Source: an uncultured Bacilli bacterium (GTDB lineage: Bacteria; Bacillota_I; Bacilli_A; RF39; UBA660). Taken from it: DNA of 22,967 bases. Shown piece by piece: positions 14,777-22,074 of this stretch. The position numbers and the translations under genes were made by a program. Positions within the stretch are counted from its first letter, which is position 1, and each line of letters begins with the position of its first letter. The stretch lies in the NCBI GenBank assembly GCA_934098345.1, contig CAKONX010000013.1, forward strand, positions 1-22,967. Direction: 5' to 3'. The notes under the pieces were generated by a model. The model was not told where the DNA came from. It made no database searches and saw nothing but the letters and a program-made list of their open reading frames with translations.

Positions 14777-15295
14777 ATGCTTTTACTTTGCTTTAAAATA
14801 TTTGTATCTAGAATAATAGATGTTACTTTATCAAGTGTAAGAACAATGTTTATTGTTAAATGTAATAAAATAGTTGCATCATTGATTGCATTTGTTGAAA
14901 TATTTATTTGGTTTTATGCAGCAAAAGAAGCATTAGTTACAGATATTGATTCAATATTTATTGTTATATCTTATGCTCTTGGATATGCTACAGGAACATT
15001 TGTTGGAACTTTTATTAATGAAAGATTTGTAAGTGGAATATATTCTGTAAACGTTAGTTTAAATAAAATAAATAATAAATTAATTAATGATTTAGAAGGT
15101 ATTTGCTATGATGTTACCAATATAAAAACAGAAAGTAAAAATATATTAAATTTAACTGTTGATAAAAAAAATTATAAAAATTGTATAGAATATTTATATA
15201 AAATTGATAAAAGTGCTAAAGTGTTGGTTACAGAATCAAAGTTAATAAATTTTGATAAATTAAAAATTAGAGAGAGTGATAAATATAAAAAATAA
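14777..15295 (+). CDS. UPF0316 membrane protein (DUF5698/DUF2179, YebE-like)
   Basis: A 172-residue protein with three N-terminal membrane segments (about 1-25, 32-52, 57-80) carrying SRIIDVTLSSVRTMFIV and the GYATGTFVGTFINERF signature. A cytosolic alpha/beta domain of DUF2179 type (about 90-165) follows. These features fit the UPF0316 family, e.g. B. subtilis YebE, of unknown function. The ATG at 14777 has GGTGAT 3 bases upstream. The next small gene overlaps its last 20 bases, and glf follows, so a three-gene operon is likely. DUF2179-type domains in YitT-like proteins are suspected ligand-sensing domains; nothing here identifies a ligand. Confidence 0.85.
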   Translation: MLLLCFKIFVSRIIDVTLSSVRTMFIVKCNKIVASLIAFVEIFIWFYAAKEALVTDIDSIFIVISYALGYATGTFVGTFINERFVSGIYSVNVSLNKINNKLINDLEGICYDVTNIKTESKNILNLTVDKKNYKNCIEYLYKIDKSAKVLVTESKLINFDKLKIRESDKYKK

Positions 15296-15581
15296 ATATA
15301 CTTTATATATTGGATTAAATGATCGTGATACTCATATAAATTTAGATATAGAAAAATCTATTGAATTTATTAATAATATTTTAGAATGTTTTAAATATAC
15401 ATATTTTATAGCTAAAGGAAAAAGTTCCAATTTAGAAAATACTTTAATATATGTTTTATTTGAAATAGATGATTATCAATTAAAAGATATTATAGATAAA
15501 ATACTTATTGAATTAAATCAAGATGAAATAATTGTTGAATCTAAACAAGTTGATTGTGAAATTATAAAAAATAAATTATAA
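15276..15581 (+). CDS. Small protein of unknown function, possible PII-like alpha/beta fold
   Basis: A 101-residue protein with no membrane segment and no catalytic motif I can name. The order is strand (KYTLYIGLND), helix (30-40), strand (YTYFIAKG), strand (TLIYVLFEID), helix (55-77), strand (EIIVESKQVDC). This suggests a ferredoxin/PII-like sandwich; a YTLYIGLND opening is also seen in small DUF-type proteins, but I cannot assign one. Start is a GTG at 15276 with AGAGAG just before it, overlapping the UPF0316 frame by 20 bases in another phase; the frame stays open to TAA at 15579-15581 although no ATG is available. Its very tight placement suggests a partner of UPF0316 or glf. Being a PII-like ligand sensor for the adjacent DUF2179 protein is speculation. 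Confidence 0.6.
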   Translation: MINIKNKYTLYIGLNDRDTHINLDIEKSIEFINNILECFKYTYFIAKGKSSNLENTLIYVLFEIDDYQLKDIIDKILIELNQDEIIVESKQVDCEIIKNKL

Positions 15582-15595
15582 TATAATTGGTGATG
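15578..15595 (+). repeat. 18-base duplicated start module, copy 2
   Basis: Identical in all 18 bases to 14757-14774. It overlaps the stop codon of the preceding small gene and supplies the GGTGAT ribosome-binding site of glf. Confidence 0.6.
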
Positions 15596-15597
15596 AT

Positions 15598-16692
15598 ATG
15601 AAATATGATTATTTAATAGTAGGTTCTGGATTATTTGGTGCATGTGTTGCCAATAGATTAAAGAACATGGGAAAGAAAGTTTTAGTTATTGAAAAGAGAA
15701 ATCATGTAGGTGGAAATGTTTATACAGAAAATATTGAAGGTATAAATGTTCATAAATATGGTGCTCATATTTTTCATACAGATTATAAAGATGTATGGGA
15801 TTATGTAAATTCTTTTGTTGAATTTAATAGATATACTAATTCGCCTATAGCAAGAATTGGAAATGAAATATATAATATGCCATTTAATATGAATACTTTT
15901 TCTAAAATATGGAGTGATGTTATAACTCCTGAAGATGCTTTAAGACATATTGAAGAAGAAAGAAGAGAAATGGAAGGCAAAGAAATTACTAATTTAGAAG
16001 AACAAGCTATTTCTTTAGTTGGAAGAACTATTTATGAAAAATTGGTAAAAGGTTATACAGAAAAACAATGGAATAGAAAATGTGTTGACCTACCAGCATC
16101 AATTATAAAAAGACTTCCAGTTAGATTCATCTATGATAATAACTACTTTAATGACGCTTATCAAGGTATTCCAATTGGTGGATATACTTTATTGATTGAC
16201 CGTATGCTTGATGGAGTAGAAGTAAAACTTAATACTAATTTTTTTGATAATAAGTTAGAATATATGAATATGGCCAAAAAGGTAATTTATACTGGACCAA
16301 TTGATGAATTTTATAATTATTCTTTGGGGCATTTGGAGTATCGTTCTTTAAAATTTGATACCAAAATATTTAATACAGATAATTATCAAGGAAATGCAGT
16401 TGTTAATTATACTGGTACTGAAGTTCCTTATACAAGAGTTATTGAACATAAGCACTTTGAGTTTAATGTTGGACCTAAAACAGTTGTAACATTTGAATAT
16501 CCAAGTGATATGGAGGATAATCTTGAACCTTTTTATCCAATAAATGATGAAAAAAATAATAAAATGGCTCAAGAATATAGAAATCTTGCTTCTATTGAAG
16601 ATAAAGTAATCTTTGGTGGAAGAATGGGTGAATATAAATATTATGATATGGATGATGTTTTAAGGAAAGCATTAGATTTAGAATTAGAGTAA
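15598..16692 (+). CDS. glf: UDP-galactopyranose mutase
   Basis: A 364-residue flavoprotein that interconverts UDP-galactopyranose and UDP-galactofuranose, supplying Galf for surface polysaccharides. The Rossmann FAD motif is VGSGLFGA (8-15), with the acidic ribose-binding residue in VIEKRNHVGGN (30-40). The KYGAHIFHTD segment (53-62), EKQWNRKC and the final FGGRMGEYKYYDMD are characteristic of bacterial Glf. Length matches the family (about 365-390). The ATG at 15598 has GGTGAT 3 bases upstream. No galactofuranosyltransferase is seen nearby, but several envelope-polymer genes are in the window. It ends inside a strong terminator. Confidence 0.95.
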   Translation: MKYDYLIVGSGLFGACVANRLKNMGKKVLVIEKRNHVGGNVYTENIEGINVHKYGAHIFHTDYKDVWDYVNSFVEFNRYTNSPIARIGNEIYNMPFNMNTFSKIWSDVITPEDALRHIEEERREMEGKEITNLEEQAISLVGRTIYEKLVKGYTEKQWNRKCVDLPASIIKRLPVRFIYDNNYFNDAYQGIPIGGYTLLIDRMLDGVEVKLNTNFFDNKLEYMNMAKKVIYTGPIDEFYNYSLGHLEYRSLKFDTKIFNTDNYQGNAVVNYTGTEVPYTRVIEHKHFEFNVGPKTVVTFEYPSDMEDNLEPFYPINDEKNNKMAQEYRNLASIEDKVIFGGRMGEYKYYDMDDVLRKALDLELE

Positions 16693-16710
16693 ATTATTTA
16701 CTCTTTTTTT
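16686..16710 (+). terminator. Intrinsic terminator of glf
   Basis: AGAGTAAA (16686-16693) pairs with TTTACTCT (16697-16704) over a 3-base loop, followed by a T-run to 16710. The glf stop (16690-16692) is in the stem. Confidence 0.85.
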
Positions 16711-16723
16711 GTAAACTTTACAA
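16709..16723. promoter_or_regulatory. 7-1-7 palindrome, possible operator
   Basis: TTGTAAACTTTACAA is a perfect 7-1-7 palindrome, the geometry of Fur/PerR/Zur-type boxes, though the bases do not match their consensus. It sits about 40 bases before the -10 of the GNAT operon and overlaps the end of the glf terminator T-run. Chance occurrence in AT-rich DNA is possible. Confidence 0.3.
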
Positions 16724-16738
16724 TTACTTTAAAATCTT

Positions 16739-16769
16739 TTTACAAAATACAACACAAATATTGTATACT
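16739..16769 (+). promoter_or_regulatory. Candidate promoter of the GNAT/unknown/ABC operon
   Basis: TATACT at 16764-16769 is a good -10. TTTACA at 16739-16744 is a fair -35 at a long 19-base spacing. AGAAGGTAGG and the ATG at 16798 follow. Confidence 0.5.
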
Positions 16770-16797
16770 CTTACTATAGAAGGTAGGTTATAAGTAT

Positions 16798-17235
16798 ATG
16801 AATATTAATTTTAGAATAGCAACTATAGATGATGTAGAAAATATTATAGACTTATGTAATGAGTGCTTTAATGAATCAACATCTTATGAATTTGCAAAAG
16901 AAAGTTTTAAAAAAACTATGAATGATGAGAATCAAATTTATGTAGTAGGTTTTATGGATGGTAAACTTATTGCTCATATGAAAGTTACAGTTATTCCAAC
17001 AATGTATGAAGGAATGGAAACTTATGCAATACTTAACCATGTATGTGTTAAACCAGAATATAGACGTCATAGTATAGCAACTCATATGCTTGATTATGTA
17101 AAAAAAATTGCAAAAGAAAAGAATTGCATAGCATTAGAATTATGGAGTAAAAATTTCCGTGTTCCAGCTCATGCTTGTTATAAAAATTATGGTTTTGAAG
17201 TAGTAGATGCAAAATTCTTTTCAAAAAGTATTTAG
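16798..17235 (+). CDS. GNAT-family N-acetyltransferase
   Basis: A 145-residue single-domain GNAT. Motif A (acetyl-CoA pyrophosphate loop) is VCVKPEYRRHSIATHML at 82-98; the usual RxxGxA is RRHSIA, with Gly replaced by Ser. Motif B is HACYKNYGF at 125-133, with the conserved Tyr that acts as general acid. It transfers an acetyl group from acetyl-CoA to an amine of an unknown acceptor. AGAAGGTAGG precedes the ATG. The next gene starts 8 bases after the stop, with its ribosome-binding site TAGGAGAA overlapping the stop codon. Coupling with a membrane protein and an ABC half exporter suggests that its substrate may be exported, or that the three act in one response; that is inference. Confidence 0.88.
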   Translation: MNINFRIATIDDVENIIDLCNECFNESTSYEFAKESFKKTMNDENQIYVVGFMDGKLIAHMKVTVIPTMYEGMETYAILNHVCVKPEYRRHSIATHMLDYVKKIAKEKNCIALELWSKNFRVPAHACYKNYGFEVVDAKFFSKSI

Positions 17236-17243
17236 GAGAAGTT

Positions 17244-18437
17244 ATGAAGATTAGTAATGTTTATATAGGTGGCTGGTTCCAAAGAACAATGCTACAATTA
17301 TCAGAAATATATGATTTTTTAAGAGAAGCAAAGACTCAACTTGCTTTAGATCAAGATAAATTAATTGAATTCCGTAAAAATTTACAAATAGGTAAAATTG
17401 ATTATGGTGTTCAGGGAGAAGAATTTATTGAATTTACAACAGCTTTAAACATAAAAGTAAAAATATTTGAAGATGGACTTATTGTTCTTAATAATCATAA
17501 TGTCAGTGAAGATACTTTATTTGCTGATATTGATGTTTTAACTGATTATTATGAAAATAGATTATCTCCAGCATTTAGTTATTTATTTAGTTTAGGTGCT
17601 CCAGTTCCAAAAGAACTTGCACATATAGAAACAGTATATCCTTATTTTGTAATAAGTGATAATGCTACTAAAGAAGAAATGAATGCTTTACTTTCAAGAA
17701 CAGATAAACAAAAATATTTTGAATTTGATAATGAAAAATATGATGTTATTAGAGGTGATGTATATTACTTCATAAATAATAAAAAATCTAAACTTGAAAA
17801 TATTGAGAGATATGTTGAAGAACAAATATTTATAAGAGAATTTAAAGGTCAATTACATAGATATTTAAATTTACATAGAATTATTTGGGAAAAAATTGAT
17901 AATGTTAAAGAAAGAGCAAGTGTTAAAGGAGCAGATATTTTAGCATTTAATACTAAACTTGATTCTTATGCAAAGACAATTACATTAATTGAAGGACGTA
18001 TTAACCAAATGAGTACATATTTACCTACTCGTGAAAAAATTGCTAAAAACGATAAAGAACTTTCAGAATTCTTATCTATATCTGGATTCAGATATGAGAC
18101 TTTAAAAGATACTTTGGATTATATTAAACACTTATGGAGTATGACTAAAAACTATGTTTCATCTGCTCAAAAATTATTCAGTGGATTAAAAAGTGATGTT
18201 AATAGCAAATCTATTAATAACTTAACTTTAGTAACAAGTATGTCCGCTGGTACATCAATCATATCGTTATTAACTAAATCAGAACCTCAATTTACTACAT
18301 TTGGTATCAAATATTTCTTTATATTAGCAATACTTGTATTTATTCTTAATAAAGGATTAAAAGCTATTCAAAATTACAGAAGATATAAAATTAATGATTC
18401 TGGATTGGATAAAGATATAAAATTTGACGATAAATAA
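17244..18437 (+). CDS. Unknown protein: N-terminal alpha/beta region, coiled coil, C-terminal membrane hairpin
   Basis: A 397-residue protein not recognised as any family. Residues 1-180 are mixed alpha/beta, with a beta-rich patch (VKIFEDGLIVL, 72-82) and an unusual LSPAFSYLFSLGAPVP segment (107-122). Residues about 180-315 are long charged helices with coiled-coil character. A weakly hydrophobic stretch (327-343) and a clear membrane segment (IKYFFILAILVFIL, 355-368) follow, then a basic tail (about 370-397). The layout, a large N-domain, helical stalk and two C-terminal hydrophobic segments, recalls RMD1/DUF155 or CorA-like proteins, but no defining motif (such as GMN) is present. AGGAGAA supports the ATG. 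Its stop TAA overlaps the ATG of the ABC exporter (TAATG), so translation is coupled. It may be an accessory or regulatory subunit of that exporter. Confidence 0.7.
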   Translation: MKISNVYIGGWFQRTMLQLSEIYDFLREAKTQLALDQDKLIEFRKNLQIGKIDYGVQGEEFIEFTTALNIKVKIFEDGLIVLNNHNVSEDTLFADIDVLTDYYENRLSPAFSYLFSLGAPVPKELAHIETVYPYFVISDNATKEEMNALLSRTDKQKYFEFDNEKYDVIRGDVYYFINNKKSKLENIERYVEEQIFIREFKGQLHRYLNLHRIIWEKIDNVKERASVKGADILAFNTKLDSYAKTITLIEGRINQMSTYLPTREKIAKNDKELSEFLSISGFRYETLKDTLDYIKHLWSMTKNYVSSAQKLFSGLKSDVNSKSINNLTLVTSMSAGTSIISLLTKSEPQFTTFGIKYFFILAILVFILNKGLKAIQNYRRYKINDSGLDKDIKFDDK

Positions 18438-20170
18438 TGAGACGATATATTGATTCAGTAAAAAAATTATTTGAGATAGCTGGAGGACAAAAGTTATTAG
18501 TAATTGAAATGTTTATTAGTTGTGGACTATATAACTTTTCAACACTTTTACCTCCAATAGCTACTTCAGGTATTATTGCCGTTATAAGTGATGGGCATTT
18601 TAATGGAATATGGATATATGTTTTAATGTATTTGATATTTTATATTATGTATTTTTCATTTTTAAGATGGAATTCTTACACTTATACAAGACTTGCTGAT
18701 TATTACCATATGGATGTTCAAAAAAAATTATTTGAACATATATCAAATAATGACTCTATTTTTGGTAAAATATCTAAAGGGAAAATAGTTGATACTTGTA
18801 GTGATGATATAAGATATTTAGTTGATATAGTTAATGCGGCAAGTGAAGCATTAATGCGTATTATACAAATTGTTATTATATTTATAGTATTTATGTACTA
18901 TAATGTTTATATTGGTTTATTTGTTATATTAGTAGATGTTATTTATATAAAACTTATGAATAATAATTCAAAGAAAGTTTCTAAATATTATGAAGGAACA
19001 AGAAAGTATGAAGATAAAATAATTGATATTTTAAATCAAATACTTGCTAATATTAAACAAATAAAATCTTTAAATGTAATGCCAAATATTAATAAAAATT
19101 TGGATAAATCTAGAAATAAATGGAGAGAAGAATATAAAAATAAAAGATCTTATTTATATAAAAGATCATGTGTTATTCCATACTTGGTTTATGTAGTAAA
19201 AATACTTTTATATATTGTTCTTGCTTACCTAGTAGTAGAAGGAAATATGAGTATTGATAAACTTGTTTTATTAATTGGTTACTTTGAATTAATTGTAACT
19301 TGTACTGATAAATTACTTGCTTATTTACTAGAATTAAGTAACTATGAAGTTAGAGTTAATAGAATTAAAACTATTTTAGATTATACAAATGGAACAACTT
19401 CTGAATTTGGAATAGTAGATAATGACTATATAAATGGTCTTATTACATTTAGCAATGTTTCTTATAAAATTAGAAATAAAGATATTTTAAATAAAGTTAA
19501 CTTTAAAGTTTATCCTAATGAAATTACAGCTATTGTTGGTCATTCAGGAAGTGGAAAGACAACAATTATAAATTTACTATATAGATTAAATAAATTAACT
19601 GATGGAAGAATATTAGTCGATAATGAAAGCATTTATAATTATACTAAAAAAGTATATGCATCTAATGTATCTGGAGTATTTCAAAAATCATTTATATTTA
19701 ATATGAGTATAAGAGATAATTTGGGTCTTGTAGATAACAATTTAGACCATCAAATGGAAGCTTGTAAAAGAGTGGGCATACACGATTACATTATGAGTCT
19801 TCCTAAAACTTATAGTACAGTTATAAGTGATGAAAGCCATATATTTTCTGAGGGACAAATACAGTTACTAGCGATAGCAAGAGCATTACTTACCAAAGCT
19901 GAAATTCTATTATTTGATGAAATTACTAGTAATATAGATCAAGCATATACAAGTGAAATTGCTGCTTTATTAAAAGATTTAAAAGATGATCATACTATTC
20001 TCATGATAACTCATAAACCCGAAATGATGGAAATAGCTGATAAAGTTATAGTTTTAGATAAAGGAAAGGTTATTTGTAAGGGTAAAAATGAAGAAGTTTA
20101 TAACAAATGTTTATTATATCAAGATTTACGTAATAGAACATTTGCAAGTATTAGTAAGAATGAAGAATAA
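18437..20170 (+). CDS. Half ABC exporter (TMD-NBD), third paralogue, signature FSEGQ
   Basis: A 577-residue half exporter closely related to the pair at 5898-9342; for example it shares ACKR-x-G-[IV]-HDYIMSL (442-455). Six membrane segments lie in about 1-300. Walker A is GHSGSGKT (368-375), Q-loop VFQKS (414-418), Walker B LLFDE with E495 intact, and H-loop H526 (MITHKP). The signature is FSEGQ (470-474), with Glu for the second residue of SGGQ. Intact Walker B/H with an altered signature is the pattern of the canonical half of a heterodimer, yet no degenerate partner is adjacent. It might pair with the leftward exporter half or with a gene elsewhere, or be a homodimer. It is last in the GNAT/unknown/ABC operon and begins on the previous stop codon. 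Confidence 0.9.
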   Translation: MRRYIDSVKKLFEIAGGQKLLVIEMFISCGLYNFSTLLPPIATSGIIAVISDGHFNGIWIYVLMYLIFYIMYFSFLRWNSYTYTRLADYYHMDVQKKLFEHISNNDSIFGKISKGKIVDTCSDDIRYLVDIVNAASEALMRIIQIVIIFIVFMYYNVYIGLFVILVDVIYIKLMNNNSKKVSKYYEGTRKYEDKIIDILNQILANIKQIKSLNVMPNINKNLDKSRNKWREEYKNKRSYLYKRSCVIPYLVYVVKILLYIVLAYLVVEGNMSIDKLVLLIGYFELIVTCTDKLLAYLLELSNYEVRVNRIKTILDYTNGTTSEFGIVDNDYINGLITFSNVSYKIRNKDILNKVNFKVYPNEITAIVGHSGSGKTTIINLLYRLNKLTDGRILVDNESIYNYTKKVYASNVSGVFQKSFIFNMSIRDNLGLVDNNLDHQMEACKRVGIHDYIMSLPKTYSTVISDESHIFSEGQIQLLAIARALLTKAEILLFDEITSNIDQAYTSEIAALLKDLKDDHTILMITHKPEMMEIADKVIVLDKGKVICKGKNEEVYNKCLLYQDLRNRTFASISKNEE

Positions 20171-20182
20171 TTCATTCTTTTT
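20156..20182 (+). terminator. Intrinsic terminator of the GNAT/unknown/ABC operon
   Basis: AAGAATGAA (20156-20164) pairs with TTCATTCTT (20171-20179) around a 6-base loop, followed by T residues. The stop codon (20168-20170) is in the loop. Confidence 0.8.
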
Positions 20183-20241
20183 GTTTGCTATAACATATAA
20201 AAAATAGTATACTAAAAATAGATTATGTTAGGAGAAAAGGA

Positions 20242-22074
20242 ATGAAGACAACTTTTAAAAACATATGTTTTTCAATATGTGCATCTATTGCAATATTTAT
20301 AAGTATTTTTTCTTTTAAGAATTTAGCTGCTTCTAATTTAGCAAAACTTTATAATACTAATGTGTTTGGTATGATGATTATTTTTGCATTGGTAATAAAG
20401 ACTTTATCAAAGGAAAACATTAAATTAAGTAAAAGTAAAAATATAATAAGTGTTATTTTAAGTATATTTATGATTCTAGGCGAATGCGCTCAAAGTTCTG
20501 GTAATATTGGCCTTATTTGGTCAAACATTGCAACATTTGTAATAACTATATTTAAATTTATTGGCTTTTTTACTATTTTTAAGATTTGTTTATATTATTT
20601 AGATTTATTTTTAAAATCACTTAAGTTTAAAGAACTGAAACCTAGAAATAAACATTTTACTAAGTTTCTAAATTACTTTGATACTCATCCTTTTAAAGCA
20701 TCTTTTATAGTTATATTTTTATTTTTTTCTATATTTATGATAGCTTTTTATCCGATTGTATTATCACCAGATCCATCTAATCAAATACTTCAATACTATA
20801 ATGTTCGTACAAAATATGTTGACTGGGCTATACAGAGAAATCCTAATGTGTTTATGACTAATCATCATCCAATAATGCAAACTTATTTAATTGGTTGGTG
20901 TATTGATTTAGGAAGATTTTTAATAAATGATAATTTTGGTTTATTTATATATACGTTTATTCAAACTATTATATATGTAAGTGTACTTGCTTATACAATT
21001 AAGTTTTTTAAAGATGTTGGTGGTTCATTAAAATTAAGATTTATATTACTTTTAATTTATTTAATTGTTCCACATTATGCTTTCTATTCAGTATCTGCTG
21101 TTAAAGATACTTTGTATACAGCATTTATGGCTTTGTTGATTTTATTTATGATTGATGTTGTAAGAAACTATAAAGATAAAAAGGTATCTGTTAAGTATAT
21201 TACTTTTATAACTATAGATATTATTCTTTTATCTTTAATGAGGCATAATGGACTTTATATAGCAATTCTTTCTTTTATTGGATTAATGTTTTATAGTAAA
21301 ATAAATATAAAAAAATTAGTTATTAGTTTATTTAGTTTTAGTTTAGTTGTTATTTCGTTTAATAAAATATTAGTTCCATATCTTGGTATAGCTGATGCTA
21401 GCATAAGAGAAGTGTTATCGGTTCCTTTTCAACAAACAGCTAGATTAGCTAAATATCATGATGAAGGAATTACTAAAAGGGATAAAGAAGTAATAGATAA
21501 AATTTTAATTTATGATACTTTAAAGGATAGATATGATCCAAGACTTGCAGATGATGTTAAAAATGAGTTTAATAAATATGCAACTAAAGATGAAATAAGT
21601 GCCTATTTTAAAGTCTGGTTTAAGTATCTTTTAAAATATCCAGTTACATATATTAATGCAACGTTAGATAATATGTATGGTTATATTTACCCAAATCAAC
21701 ATTATTGGTATGTATATGATACTTATGATAAAAGAGTAGTAAAGAATAATGTTGTAGATTATCATTTTAATAAAAACACAAAATTTTTAAGGGATTCTTT
21801 AATCTTTTATGAAAGTGTATTCCCATATCTGCCAGGGATTGGACTTATAAGTAGTATAGGATTTTCAACTTGGATCGTACTTATTTTAAGTATATATATT
21901 AAGAAAAAGAAAAACCTAATTCCGTATATACCAATATATGCATCTATTTTAATATGTTTTATATCTCCTGCTAATACATATTTTAGATATGCTCTTCCTT
22001 ATATGTTTATTCTTCCATTTATGATATTATTATTTATAAGTGATTTAAGAGGTGAAAAAAATGAAAAAAGATGA
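20242..22074 (+). CDS. DUF6020-like polytopic membrane protein (GT-C-like)
   Basis: A 610-residue protein with about twelve membrane segments. An outside loop after an early helix has SPDPSNQILQYY (175-186), then TNHHP (206-210). Further conserved-looking sites are SAVKDT (285-290), MRHNG (333-337) and SVPFQQTAR (393-401). The acidic loop after an N-terminal helix followed by HHP resembles GT-C fold glycosyltransferases, which take sugars from polyprenyl-phosphate donors outside the membrane. The SVPFQQTAR site is one I associate with DUF6020 proteins. Its 3' end overlaps the start of a GT2 gene by 14 bases, so the two are cotranscribed: the GT2 product could make the lipid-linked sugar that this protein transfers (inference). 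TTAGGAGAAAAGG precedes the ATG. Confidence 0.75.
   Translation: MKTTFKNICFSICASIAIFISIFSFKNLAASNLAKLYNTNVFGMMIIFALVIKTLSKENIKLSKSKNIISVILSIFMILGECAQSSGNIGLIWSNIATFVITIFKFIGFFTIFKICLYYLDLFLKSLKFKELKPRNKHFTKFLNYFDTHPFKASFIVIFLFFSIFMIAFYPIVLSPDPSNQILQYYNVRTKYVDWAIQRNPNVFMTNHHPIMQTYLIGWCIDLGRFLINDNFGLFIYTFIQTIIYVSVLAYTIKFFKDVGGSLKLRFILLLIYLIVPHYAFYSVSAVKDTLYTAFMALLILFMIDVVRNYKDKKVSVKYITFITIDIILLSLMRHNGLYIAILSFIGLMFYSKINIKKLVISLFSFSLVVISFNKILVPYLGIADASIREVLSVPFQQTARLAKYHDEGITKRDKEVIDKILIYDTLKDRYDPRLADDVKNEFNKYATKDEISAYFKVWFKYLLKYPVTYINATLDNMYGYIYPNQHYWYVYDTYDKRVVKNNVVDYHFNKNTKFLRDSLIFYESVFPYLPGIGLISSIGFSTWIVLILSIYIKKKKNLIPYIPIYASILICFISPANTYFRYALPYMFILPFMILLFISDLRGEKNEKR

Noticed and set aside
16348..17085. 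Minus-strand frames inside glf and the GNAT gene
   Set aside because: Both lie antisense to conserved domains and lack ribosome-binding sites; the products are low-complexity Ile/Cys/Phe-rich.
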